Positions 21,555 to 32,334 are shown, counted from the stretch's first letter. The stretch is 60,718 nt of DNA from Mesotaenium endlicherianum (GCA_009602735.1 WELA01012911.1:486816-547533), one strand, 5' to 3'. The notes: generated by a model not told the origin, from the sequence alone. Made by a program: numbers and translations.

Positions 21555-23072
21555 GTGCCCATCCAGGCAAATCTTTGCGAGTGTCAGCGTTTGTACTTTG
21601 ATCAGCATCCCCAGCTGCCCCAGCGCACCGCCACAGAGCAGCTGGCCCACGCCGCTTCACACCACGCCAACTACAGGACAAGGGACCGGTGGCAGCTGCA
21701 GTGCGTGTGCGACGCGCAGGCTATGGCCCGCCCAATGCCCAGGGAGGCATTGCAGGACGCGCGTGCGCGCTGGCGCACTTATCAAGCGCATTCTCGCACG
21801 GCTCGCCCGCAGCCGCTGCTCGAGCGTATTCCTCGGCTTACTCGCCACTACGCAGAGCTTGCGGTGGCGGCCCTCCGCATGGCACCCCATCAGCACAGTC
21901 TACTGCGCTCCTACCCACCGCCAGCGCAGGCCGGCAATCCCGCCTTGGGCTGTCGCCCCCTTCCTACGTCTATCTACACCGCACAACTCGACGAGCGTCC
22001 CGGCGGCATTGTCCTTGTCGAGCTCTTTGCCGGCATTGCGACAGGGTTGTTGGCCACCCTGCAGGCTGGCATCCCCGTACGTCAATAGGACATCTACGTG
22101 GACCCCGATGGCGAGGCGCAGCAGGTCGCCCGCAGGCAGATGGCCTTATGCCACGAGCGTTTCCCAGACCTCTTCCCTGAGCATGTCTTCTACCGCGCCC
22201 AGACTGACTGACCCATGGACATCCGCGACATTACAACCGAGCACATCACGCGCCTCGGGCCCATCGACCTCATCGTTGCTGGCTGGGAGTGCCAGGGCTT
22301 CTCCATTGCGGGACGGGGCGGCGCGCTCGGTGACTCGCGTACGGCCTTCTTCTGGCACCTGCTCCGCGTTCTCAACATGGTTGAGGACCGCCAGCCGCCG
22401 CACACGCTCGCCTGGGTGTTGGAGAACGTGGCTGTCCGCCACGGTTCTTGGCCCAACGTCAGCGCCGACTTTTCCCTCTGCAGCAGCTACGTCGGTTGTG
22501 AGGCAGTCATCGACGCCGCCCAGATCGGTTCCTTTGCGCATCGTGTGCGTGCTTACTTCACCAACCAGGCCATGCCAGGCACGCTTGAGGCATTGGCGGC
22601 CGCACATCCACACCACACGCGCAACGTTGACGTGGCGCGCCTGGCTTAGCGCGTGGTCGCCCTTCCGCATCCTTCTCAAGCCCAGTGTGAGGTTCTCCAC
22701 GACGTCACGCGGGCGCTTCCTACGTTTGTATGTCGCTACAACAGCGCTGCCTATGTGGGAGACCAGCGCGGCATGATCATTGACCTCGAGACCGGCATGT
22801 TCCAGCGACCCCGTGCCGTGGAGATGGAGCGTGCGATGGGCTTCCCTCCGCACCTCACACAGGTGGACGACATCACCAAGGTCAACCGCGTGCGTCTCCT
22901 TGGCCAGGCTATCGATGCCAACGTCTTGACGTGGCTCCTCCTGCAGACACAGGCCCTGACTCCCCTCTATGCCCAGGCTCGTCATCCTGAGATGGACCAG
23001 TCCTACGACGCCCTGGACCGTGATTTTGACGACGACGGCCGCGCCCCGCCGGGTACGACCTGGCATTCCTAG
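21555..23072 (+). pseudogene. D3 C5-cytosine DNA methyltransferase domain (complete but with stops)
   Basis: All in one frame from 21555, with stops at 22086-22088, 22209-22211 and 22647-22649 and the end at 23070-23072. About 150 residues of conserved helical sequence precede motif I (ELFAGIATGLL, about 22019-22050). Motif IV reads GWECQGFS (about 22281-22304), motif VI ENV (about 22422), motif VIII HRVRAYF (about 22539), motif IX RAMGFPPH (about 22834) and motif X LLGQAIDANV (about 22895). GIATG in motif I and the spacing are of the Dnmt3/DRM type; Glu replaces the usual Pro in the PCQ/PCN motif. Substrate: cytosine in DNA; cofactor: S-adenosylmethionine. It lies directly upstream of RT as in D1 and D2. 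Confidence 0.85.
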
Positions 23073-23237
23073 CGCGAGCGTCCTGCTTCCTAGCAGCCGC
23101 CTGCGCCGCGTCCTAGTCTCGGTTTTGGTTTGCTTGGGGGGAGGAGGAGGAGACAGGCATCCTCACAGCGACCAAGGGAGTTTTGCTCCCCATTTCAATT
23201 TCCACGCTCTTAGCCGCCAACAGGTGGTGCAGGGCAA

Positions 23238-24790
23238 ATGCCAGCAGCTGCCGAGGAGAGGGCACCCAAGGCAGGCCGAGCGAAGCCAGTTGCAGGGCAG
23301 GTGACGCCTGCAGCCCCACAAATCACGCCAGCAGCAGGGCAAGAGGCGCCAGTTGCAGCGCAGGAGCCACCACCAGCTGTCCCTACTTGGAAGCTGGGGG
23401 GGACTCTCACTGAGGCACAGGCTACTCAACTGACGGCATTGTTGGATGCACGGCGCAGTGCCAGCTTTGCCAGCGGCATGCACAATCTTAGGCGCTACAC
23501 AGGCAACCCTATGAGAATACCCCTCCAGACAGACGTGCCCATCTTCCAGAAGCACTATCGCTACAGCCGCTTTGAGGACGACCTGATCAGCACGCAAACA
23601 GGCAAGCTAGAGGACTGTCAGCTCATTCGTTAGTCTGCCTCCACCTACGCTGCGCCCACAGTCATGCCAGCTAAGAAAGACGCCTCAGGCAACTGGTCTG
23701 AGAAGAGGATGTGCGGTGACTATCGTAAGCTTAACGAGGTCAATGAGCAGGATAGATACCCTATGCCACCTCCTGACGAGATCTTCGACGACCTCGGCGC
23801 TTGTACTTGGTTCTCAGTGCTGGATTTGAGGTAGGGCTTCAACCAGATACCCATCACGGAGGAGCACCGGCATGAGACGGCTTTTTGGGGATGCAGCGTC
23901 TCTACAGTGGAGGGTTATGCCCTTCGCCTTGAAGAACGATCCTGCCAACTTCCAGCGGATCATGGATAAGGCTGGCAGGGCTCCCCTTTGCCCGGTGCTA
24001 CATAGATGACGTGCTCGTCTTTAGTGAGACGTTTGAGGAGCACGTGGCGCATATCACTACAGTCTTGGACCGCTTGGAGGCCGTTGGGCTCAAGTGTCAT
24101 CCAGGCAAGTGCACCTTTGGGACCCGGGAGGTGAAGTACCTCGGGCATCTTCTGTTTTCCAGTGGTTTGGCTCCTCAGCTGGCCAAGATCTTGGCCATCA
24201 CAGGCATCCCGCCGCCGACCGACCTCTCGCAGTTGAGGGCCTTCCTTGGCATCGCCAACTACTATCGCCGCTTTGTGCCTGGGTTCAGCGAGCTGGCCAA
24301 GCCGCTCAACGACTTGCTACGCAAGGGCGTTGCCTACGTATGGGGACCAGAGCAACAGGCGGCGTTTGACAAGCTCAAGGAGCTGTTGGTGAGCGCCCCA
24401 GTCCTACGGCGGCCTGACTATCAGAAGCCCTTCATCCTCCACATCGACTGGTCGCAGGCATGTCTTGGAGCAATGCTGGTGCAGGAGCATGACGGCTTCG
24501 AGCATGTGGTGGCGTACGCCAGCTGCAGCAACAACCGTGCCGAGGGCAACTACGGCTCCTATGAGGGGGAGTGCCTGGCAGCGGTGTGGGCGATTGTGCA
24601 TTTTAGGGACTATCTCTACAGCACCCACTATCGCTTGGTCACCAACCATCAGCCACTCAAGTGGCTCATGACGTCGGAGCGTCTAACAGGCAAGTACGCA
24701 CGGTGGGCGCTCATCTTGCAGAAGTACACCTTTGACGTGCACCATCGTCTAGGGTCGACGAACCTGGACGCTGATGGCCTTCACCGTTGA
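23238..24790 (+). pseudogene. D3 reverse transcriptase and RNase H
   Basis: The N-terminal part (23238-23635) is a Pro/Ala/Gln-rich linker and the start of RT, ending at TAG. RT continues with PTVMPAKKD, a TAG replacing Gln in LDLRQGFNQ (23832-23834) and a frameshift near 23890-23990, then the intact catalytic YIDD at about 24002-24013 and an open frame to 24790 with the thumb (LGIANYYRRFVPG) and RNase H. RNase H keeps its Asp (LHIDWSQ) and Glu (YEGECLAAVWA), but the third acidic residue is Asn (VTNHQ instead of VTDHQ). It ends at TGA 24788-24790. Confidence 0.85.
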
Positions 24791-26383
24791 CGGCGACGTG
24801 CGGCCCGCAGGGCTCACTAGCCTAGACATGGTGACACTCACCACTCGACAACTGGCCTTGGCAGCAGCTGAGGACTAGGACAGTTGGCAGCGCGGGCTCG
24901 AGGACGTGTAGGACGACGGCCCGGTGCTGCAGTTTGTCACGGCCAAGGAGTTGGTCCCAGGCATTAGTGCGCGCGAGCGCGACTGCGTCCTCAAGCACAG
25001 CCGGGACTTTGTCTTCATAGAGGGGCGCATGCGGCGAGTGATGGCGGACGGCTCTGTCCTGGTGGTTCTTGAGCCTGCTATACGCAGCCAGCTGGCGCGG
25101 CGTGTGCACGAGACGCTTGGACACTTCGGTGTAAGCGCACTCTCAGCCTCCTCCACGCTGAGTACTGGTGGCACGGCATGACTAAGGTTGTCGCCGACGT
25201 CGTCAGCAGCTGCACACTTTGCGACCGGGTGCGCTCGAGCTTCACAGCCCGCACCGTCGCTCTCAGCCCTCTCCCTACTTAGAGGCTGTTCTACAGGTGG
25301 TCGCTCGACTTGGCTGGGGAGTTGCCCAAGTCTTGCCGAGGCAACCTCTATGTCTTGGTGATGATTGAGCACATGTCCAAGTGGATCGAGCTTGTGCCGT
25401 TGCCGAGCAAGGCTAGTAAGGGGATTGCCCAGGCTTTCCTCGATCAGGTCCTTAGCCGCTTTGGCGGCTGCAGTGAGGTCCTCACCGACCAAGGCAAGGA
25501 GTTCCAGGGCAGCTTTCAGAAGCTGCTAGAGCGCTCGATGATCGACCACCGCACCACCTCCCGCGACCATCCCCAAGTTGACGGCCTCGCAGAGCGCATG
25601 GTGCAGACCGTCAAGCTTGGGCTGCGGAAGTACTGCCTGGGCCACGACAGCACCCACTGGTACAACGCCCTCCCATGGTTGGCTACGGGGTACAGGTTCA
25701 GTAAGCAGGCCTCCTTGGCCTCGCATTCTCCCTACTTCCTTCTCTACGGCCGACAGCCAGTCCTAATCGTAGCAGCCAGGACCGTGGCCGAGAACGTCTT
25801 GGACTTGGACAGTCCCGACACGTGGAGCGCTCTTATCAGGCAGCGAGCACAGCTCTCTTAGCGCCTGATGTCCATGGCCATGGACAACCTCACTATTGCT
25901 CAGCACCGCGACACACTGAGGTATGCCATGATTCGTGGAGGAGCCTATTGTTCGCGACTATTGCAGTTTTCCGTAGGTGACTTTGTGTACCTGCAACGCC
26001 AGACGAAGAACACCCTCGACACCAGCAGCTCGCCCGTCATCCTGCGCGTCAGGCGTGTCTTGGCGTCAGGAGTTCTAGAGCTGGAAGGCGCAGATGGCCG
26101 TCTTCACAAGGACCACACGAAGAATTGTGGACCATGCCACCTTCCTAACCTTGACATGCAGGTTCGTCCCCGCGACGCGAGGCCGCCCAAGGACTGGGCG
26201 TGCCAGATCTGCCACAGCCCCGGCCAGGAGGCCAGGATGCTGCTTTGGGACACTTGCAACCTCAGCTTCTAGATTGACTGCCTTGACCCGCCGCTGGTCC
26301 GCGTGCCAGTTGGAGACTAGTTCCGTAGCGACTGCACTGCTTTAGCTTTGGAAAAAGATCACAGCCCACCAGCTGGTGGCTGA
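24791..26383 (+). pseudogene. D3 integrase with degenerate C-terminal PHD finger
   Basis: Integrase joins element DNA to the host chromosome. The HHCC finger is interrupted by a frameshift near 25130 (HETLGHFGV, then CTLCDR in another frame). The D,D,E core is complete: SLDLAGELP, LTDQGKEF and DGLAERM, within an open stretch at 25310-25861. The GPY/F-like module (DFVYLQRQ...GADGRLHKDHTKNCGPCHLP) follows, then a PHD remnant, CQICHSPGQEARMLLWDTC, in which the third Cys is Trp, the His is a stop (TAG at 26271) and the final Trp is TAG (26318-26320). Stops at 24876, 24909, 25280 and 25859 are mostly CAG or TGG turned to TAG when compared with D1 and D2. Confidence 0.85.
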
Positions 26384-26388
26384 GAGCT

Positions 26389-26396
26389 GGGGGGGG
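26389..26396 (+). other. D3 polypurine tract
   Basis: Eight G residues after GAGCT, directly before module A. The same G7-G8 tract precedes A in D1 (30698-30704) and D2 (44314-44321). It primes plus-strand DNA synthesis in LTR elements. Confidence 0.75.
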
Positions 26397-26524
26397 AATT
26401 AAAACATTTGACTCTTGACTGTCGTTGGCTGTAAAGCTACATGTACTTTATTGCAACAAAGCGTGCTTGCATATTATGCATTGCTTGTGTCGATGATACG
26501 CACCCGACCTCCTAGCGCACGACA
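26397..26524 (+). repeat. LTR module A, 3' copy of D3
   Basis: About 128 bases from AATTAAAACATTTGA to GCACGACA. It has a TATA-like core (GGCTGTAAAGCTACATG here, GGCTATAAAGCCACATG in other copies), flanked by TGGCT/AGCCA inverted arms in the better copies. The same module ends at GCACGACA against unrelated DNA at 29409, 42574 and 43038, which marks that point as a true element border. Confidence 0.75.
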
Positions 26525-26526
26525 GC

Positions 26527-26967
26527 TGTCATTATTTATTAAGTCAAGGTTGGCGTACAAAACCAAGCTCTACGTGTGTGAACCATCAACCTAGGAAGAT
26601 CAACTTTGCATTAACTTTATGCATCCATATGTTGACTTTTTCTAGATTTCCAAGTCTTTGAACTGTAGCGCGTCAAAGCATCTTCCGAATGGCACCGGTT
26701 TCGCGTCATTTGGTTAATTATCGAGCGAGATAGACGCGATCTAGTCCGCACTCCTTTCGGCACCTAGCGGAATCACACCAAATTGCCAACTTGTGACTCA
26801 ATGCACCCAAAGGTGACAATGTTGACTATTTGTGACCCCGAGGACCCCTAGCTTTGTGCGCACAAATCCGCAAGTCCTTTAGACTACACAAGTCTTGCAT
26901 TTCCATAGTATAAGTGCATTATTGAGGCTATAACTTGGTGACTGCATCACCTACCCCTAGAGGAAGT
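26527..26967 (+). repeat. B module, truncated, joined to G2
   Basis: It matches the first 440 bases or so of the 1-kb B module (11393 onward) and then switches, after CCTAGAGGAAG, into the leader of G2. The switch point has the short shared sequence AAGTCTC. Confidence 0.75.
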
Positions 26968-28620
26968 CTCAGAAGTCTCAATTGTTGAATTGCTGATAGC
27001 AAGAGTAGTCTTAACAAGTAAAGCTCTCAATGAATTACTGAGTGAGCACAGCCAAGCAGTGAAGAGCTGTTAAGGTGCGGTGTTGAGTGAAGAGCTCAGA
27101 GCAGGCCAGCATAGATGTGCGGTTTCAGAGTTTTGTGAGCTGTGACTTGTGAAAGTTAAGCAAAAGCCTTGAAGGGCAATTTTCTCTGAATCTGGCATTG
27201 CCTGTTAAGCTGCTTAGACGTGATTTCTGCAAACCACAAAACTTGTTCATTCTGTAAACCCTCAACTTGGGTGAAAGCCTGTGTGGAAGTAAGACGCTTC
27301 TGTCCTACTTCTGAGAACTTCTTGATTGGTTCAGGTGAACAAGAATTCCCAAGTCAGTTGGGGATTGAGGCCTGTGAAGGCTGCCGGTGTTCAACCTAGA
27401 AGAGGACCCGGAGAAATTCAACTGTATATGCGGTTGAGGAGTGGAAGACTCTACCACTCTGTGGAGCCTGTAGATGGTTTTGATTCTAGCCAGAGTCCAC
27501 AAGGAAGTGAGACGTCTGAGCATACTGACAACCGGTGGAGTGAGCAACCGTCGAGAGACGAGTCTCGTCATATCTCCGCAAGCGGTGAGTGAGAACCTGG
27601 ATAACACACGAGCCTTTGCACCTGATTTGGGCAGAGAGCAAGACGTGTGGGGAAGAGTCATTGAGTCCTGGTCACCGTACAAAATGGCGGGTGATGATCG
27701 GGATGAAAATCCTAAGTTCAAGCTGTCTGCAAAGTGCTTTAACGGACGAACCAGCGGAAACGGTCTCACTTTCGAAGAGTTTGATGAGATCTATTGGGCA
27801 GGATTCTTTGAGAAGATTCGGAAAGATTCTTCTTATACGCAATCTGTTGCATTTATAGGCTTGGTTCAGTACTTGGACAAGGAGGCCCTGCTGCTATATC
27901 GCCAATTCCGGAAGGATGAGGATCTCACCCAGGAATGGGCATTTGAAGAACAGAAAAGGGCTAGGAATTTGAATATCCAGAAAGAGGCTGCGAAAGCCCG
28001 AATGTCCGCTTTATCTTCGGGAAGAACAATGACAACTGCACCTGTTGAGAGCATAGACTTAGCTGCACTAACACAAGACTTAACAGAGCCCATGAGGCAA
28101 CTCACTGAGGGTCAGCGAAGGGCTGCTACTCGGAACGATGATGCCGGCTCAGTCGCAGAGTTGCGAAAGGTGTGTGCAGAAATGTCTGAAAAGATTGCTA
28201 ATGCTCAGGAACGAGTAACACGCAGAGCTGCACCTGTTCATGGTCAACAAGGCGATAGCGCCACGACAGAGGCAAGCCATGCGCAAGCCTTGGCTAGCTG
28301 TCATGAGGATGTGGAGGCTGGGGATGACCAGCAAGATCCCGAGCATCGTCTGCGCCGTTTCTTTAAGTTGCTTGAAGCACGATTCCCAGAGGATCGCAGT
28401 CTTAAGGTGCACCGTTATGTGCATTTTGTACGTGAGAAGAGCGAGACAGTCATGGAGGTTAAATCCAGATTGGTAGACCTCGCCAAAAAGGCAAAAATAT
28501 ACGAGTCCAGAATAGTGGCTGACAAGTTTTTGTTGTGCTTGGGCAAGGAAACAGATCGTGAAGTCAGGCCACACCTGTCCGCAAACCCTCAATTTGGATG
28601 TAAGCCTGTGTGGAAGTAAG
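26968..28620 (+). mobile_element. G2, fragment of a G-type element (leader and part of gag)
   Basis: Leader and gag are closely similar to 2452-4065 of G1. The 5' side is fused to the D3 B module and the 3' side to a stray second piece of the same leader (28585-28620 resembles 27257-27295). No protease or pol is present. Confidence 0.8.
27428..28619 (+). pseudogene. G2 gag, truncated
   Basis: Start at ATG 27428 (MRLRSGRLY), equivalent to 2907 in G1. As in G1, the first frame ends at a TGA (27590-27592) and gag continues in the +1 frame from about 27588 with only scattered substitutions relative to G1. The homology ends at EVRPHLSA (about 28583), after which a few unrelated codons from leader sequence lead to TAA. 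The zinc knuckles are missing. Confidence 0.75.
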
Positions 28621-29408
28621 ACGCTGTAAGGGAAGCTGAGGATGAGATAACTTTTTGAAAATTTCTACTAAGTGTTGGTAGGGTGGAATGAGGAACTGGT
28701 TGAGCATGGGAAGCACTGAGTGTGGGATGCTTCACCGCATGATGCAAGTGCAGAAAGACCAGGAATGGGTCAACCCCCAGCCAGTTCGCCACCGACACAC
28801 GTGCAGGGGTCCATCAACTCGGTTGATTTCCCACGTGCAGCAACGCACCGACCAAACGACCAGGGAATTCCCGCACGTGAAAGGGACCGCCGACACGTCG
28901 ACCGGGTTGAAGGCACACGTGTTGAGAAGCCACGCACGTGCCAGGGGTCCGACGCTGTTAGGCACGACAATTGTTCCCACCGAAACTTCAATGTCCATGC
29001 TATTCACAATCACATCAATATTGCACATCATTTCATCGCCTTAGAACGCACTGCGTTGCCACTCTTGCGATTGTTGAAATATTCAAAACCAGTGACGAAA
29101 TCCGTACATCGGCCTTGATGCAGATGTTCAAGCTCTCATGCTCTCGTGAGGTTGACAGTAAAACTCTATTGGCCGCTGTGAAGATTCCTCTACAATGTTC
29201 AAAAGGGTCGTTGTGGAAATTGCAGTGCGTGCCTGGCATCCCCTTGCTCAAAGTCTGGCCCAAAACATAGTCGGTGATGCCTTGAGCTGATATACATTTT
29301 AGCTTTATTCCTTTGATTTCCGTGACAAGGCATTTTATAAAATATGCTGAAAAATATATATTCAAGCTTACGAGATAAATGTTTTGCCTGAGTGCCCACT
29401 CGAGTTTG
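28621..29408. other. Unassigned stretch between G2 and D1
   Basis: No protein domain or RNA gene is recognised. The left half is rich in CACGTG motifs (separate entry); the right half is AT-rich. It could be part of another decayed LTR or single-copy host DNA lying between elements. Confidence 0.4.
28798..28940. promoter_or_regulatory. Cluster of five CACGTG palindromes
   Basis: Perfect CACGTG hexamers start at 28798, 28832, 28874, 28916 and 28935. In plants this is the G-box, bound by bZIP and bHLH factors. Five in about 140 bases is far above chance. No downstream gene is recognised, so a regulatory role is inference; it may be the U3 of an unidentified element or a decayed tandem repeat (two of the spacings are 42 bases). 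Confidence 0.4.
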
Positions 29409-30697
29409 TGTCGTGCGTTACGAGGTCGGGTGCGCAACATAGGTACAAGCAACACATCATAAGCAAGCAGGCTTTGCTGCAATGAAGTCTTTAATACATA
29501 TGGCTTTATAGCCAAAAAGAGAGTCAAGTCTCAAATGTTTTAATTAAGGGAGTGCGTACTCTCCAGAGTGAGCACCTCAAAACAGTAAATTGGTAGGAAA
29601 ACAACTAATGAAGTATGGCCCAAAAGATCACTGGAAGCACATCATGATCTTCAAGAGTAGTTCCATGCAAGGGTTTAAGTTGTGACTTTGCTCACCACTT
29701 GTGAAGTTCTTCAAGTGACTGGAAGCAAGGAGGGCTTGCTCTTCACAAGGGAGTAACTAAGTGGTCCTAAAAACACCAGAGATTAAAATTATAAGCTTTA
29801 CTGATAAATTCTGTTACTTACAGCTGGCATAATGAGGACTTCTAAAAAGATGTCTCTCTAGGGACATCTCTAGTACTTATACTCCTGGAAACCCGGCGTG
29901 ATATGCGGCGGATCCAATGCATCTAGTCACTCTAGGAGGTTATCCTATGTCCACTAATGTGTACGAGGCATGTACTAGCACTCCTATAGGCTAAGTTTAA
30001 CTCAAACCAATCAAAGCAAAGCACGTAGAATATGCTATGTGTCTCTCATTGGTGGAGCTTACCTTGGGTGATCCTACCTAGATAGCGCCTCAAAAGTGAA
30101 TCTGGAACTTGAGGAAGCTTCTTCTAGGGGTAGGTGATGCAGTCACCAAGTTATAGCCTCAATGATGCACTTATACTATGGAAATGCAAGACTTATGTAG
30201 TCTAAGGGGCTCCCGGATTTGTGCGTACAAAGCTAGGGGTTTTTGGGGTCACGAAGAGCCAACAATGTCACCTTTGGGGACATTGAGTCACAAGTTGGCA
30301 TTTGGGAAAGTTCCGCTAGGGGCCGGTAGGAGACGCGGACTAGATCGCAAATATCTCGCTCGACACTTGACCAAAAGACGCGAAACCGGTGCCATTCGGA
30401 AGATGCTTCGACGCGCTACACTTTGTTAACTTGGAAATCTAGAAAAGGTCAACATATAGATGCGTAAGGTCAATGCAAAGTCGGTCTTCCTAGGATGATG
30501 GTTCACACAAGTGAAGCTCGGTTTTGTACGTCGACCTTGACTCAATAAATCATGACAACTGTCTTGCGTTACGAGGTCGGGTGCGCAACATAGGTACAAG
30601 CAACACATCATAAGCAAGCAGGCTTTGCTGCAATGAAGTCTTTAATACATGTGGCTTTATAGCCAAAAAGGGAGTCAAGTCTCAAATGTTTTAATTT
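29409..30697 (-). repeat. D1 3' terminal region: A (30560-30697), B (29548-30557), A' (29409-29547)
   Basis: Read on the minus strand, the C7/G7 polypurine tract at 30704-30698 is followed by A (about 138 bases, with GGCTATAAAGCC), B (about 1.0 kb) and a second A. A and A' are near-identical direct repeats. A' ends at the same GCACGACA border as the solo copy at 42439-42574. B runs to within a few bases of the start of A'. Confidence 0.8.
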
Positions 30698-30709
30698 CCC
30701 CCCCAGCTC

Positions 30710-32319
30710 TCAACCTCTAGCTGATGGGCTGTGTACGCTGCCTAAGGCAAGCGCAGAGCAGTCACTGCAGAACCAATCTCCAGCTGGCACGCGAGCCAGG
30801 GACGGGTTGAGGCAGCCAATGTGGAAGCCGAGGTTGCAACTATCGCAGAGCAGCATCTTGGCCTCCTGACCAGGACTGTGGCAGATCTGGCACGCCCAGT
30901 CCTTGGGCGGGTGCGCGTCGCGGGGACGGATCTGCAAGTCAAGGTTAGGAAGGTGGCATGGTCCACAGTTCTTCGTGTGGTCCTTGTGAAGACGGCCATC
31001 GGCGCCTTCCTGCTCCAGGACTCCTGACGCCAAGACGCGCTTGACGCGCAGGATGACCGGCGAGCTGCTAATGTCGAGGGTGTTCTTCGTCTAACGTCGC
31101 AGGTACATGAAGTCACCTGCGGAAAACTGCAACACCCGCGGACGATATGCTCCTCCACGAGTCATGGCACACCTCAGCGTATTGCGATGCTGGGCGATGC
31201 TGAAGTTATCCATGGCCATGGACATCAGGCGCTGGAAGAGCTGCGCACGCTGCCCGATAAGAGCGCTCCATGTCTCGGGACTGTCCAAGTCCAAGACGGT
31301 CTCGGCCACGGTCCTGGCTGCGGCGGGCAGAACTGGCTGGTGGCTGTAGAGAAGGAAGTAGGGAGAGTGCGAGGCCAAGGAGGCCTGCTTACTGAACCTG
31401 TACCCCATAGCCAACCACGGAGGGCGTCGTCCCAGTGGGTGCTGTCGCGGGCAAGGCAGTACTTCCGCAACCCAAGCTTGACGGTTTGTACCATACGCTC
31501 TGCAAGGCCGTCAGCCTAAGGATGATCGCGGGAGGTGGTGCGGTGGTCGATCATAGAGCGCTCCAGCAGCTTTTGAAAGCTGCCCTGGAACTCCTTCCCC
31601 TGGTCGGTTAGCACCTCAGTGCAGCCGCCAAAACGGCTAAGGACCTGTTTGAGGAAGGCCTGAGCGATCCCCTCACTGGGCTTTCTGGGCAAAGGCACCA
31701 GCTCAATCCACTTGGACATGTGCTCAATCATCACCAAGACGTATAGGTTGCCTCGGCGAGACTTGGGCAACTCCCCAGCCAAGTCAAGCGACCACCTGTA
31801 GAACAGCCCCTGAATAGGGAGGGGGCTGAGAGCGACGGTGCGGGCTGTGAAGCTCGAGCGCACACGGTCGCAGAGAGTGCAGCTGCTGACGACGTCAGCG
31901 ACGACCTTAGTCATGCCTGACCACCAGTACTCAGCCTGAAGAAGGCTGAGCGTGCGCTTGATACCGAAGTGTCTCAGTGCCTAGTGTACCCGGCGCACCA
32001 GCTGATTGCGTATAGGAGGCTCAGGATCCACCAAGGCGGAGCCTTCCGCCATCACCCGACGCACGCACCCCTCCATGAAGACGAAGTCGCGGCTGCGCTT
32101 GAGGATGCGCTCGCGCTCCCTCGTGGTGACGCCTGGAACCATCTCCTTAGAGGTGACGTACTGCAACACTGGGACGTCCTCCCAAACATCATCGGGCCAC
32201 TGCTGCCAGCTGTTTTGCTCCTCCGCTGCTGCCAAGGCCAAGCGCCGCGTGTTGACAGTCACCATGGCCAGGCTCGTGATCCCTGCCGGCCGCACCTCGC
32301 TGTCCACAGTGAAGGCCAA
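30710..32319 (-). pseudogene. D1 integrase with intact C-terminal PHD finger
   Basis: Integrase HHCC finger (HFGIKRTLSLLQAEYWW...CTLCDR), D,D,E core (SLDLAG, LTDQGKEF, DGLAERM) and GPY/F-like module are all visible. The frame from 32319 is interrupted by stops at 31981 and at 31518-31516 (CAG to TAG) and a frameshift near 31425. It then runs from 31414 through a TAG at 31093-31091 (CAG in the other copies) to 30710. The last about 45 residues (30892-30761) form a perfect C4HC3 PHD finger: CQIC, CDSC, FHIGC and WFCSDC, including the conserved Trp before the last Cys pair. PHD fingers read histone H3 N-terminal tails. No chromodomain is present. Confidence 0.9.
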
Positions 32320-32334
32320 GAATGCTGATGCGTG

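Larger units (their letters stand above)
15752..22336 (+). repeat. 3.29-kb direct duplication joined at an N (copies 15752-19043 and 19045-22336)
   Basis: Every landmark in copy 1 recurs 3293 bases later. The first few hundred bases differ at scattered positions, while the remaining 2.8 kb or so appears identical. The junction is one N at 19044, inside the DNMT. Copy 2 continues naturally into the rest of the DNMT. This pattern is that of two overlapping contigs joined without merging rather than of a biological duplication. Confidence 0.85.
11393..26524 (+). mobile_element. Ty3/gypsy retrotransposon D3 (DNMT and PHD-finger lineage), decayed
   Basis: The order is B module, gag, Ala/Pro-rich segment, protease, TP-repeat linker, DNMT, RT, RNase H, integrase, PHD-finger remnant, G8 polypurine tract, LTR module A. 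A 3.3-kb block (protease, linker, start of DNMT) is present twice around a single N at 19044. The coding region carries many stops and some frameshifts, so this copy is dead. The sequence is GC-rich (clearly above the flanking A/B modules and element E), a property shared by all D copies. Confidence 0.85.

Noticed and set aside
29033..29527. 164-codon minus-strand frame near the D1 terminus
   Set aside because: Half of it lies in LTR module A'; the rest is AT-rich non-coding sequence.
29409..30697. A modules as inverted-repeat MITE ends
   Set aside because: A and A' are direct repeats within each unit, and A follows a polypurine tract, which points to LTR rather than DNA-transposon ends.
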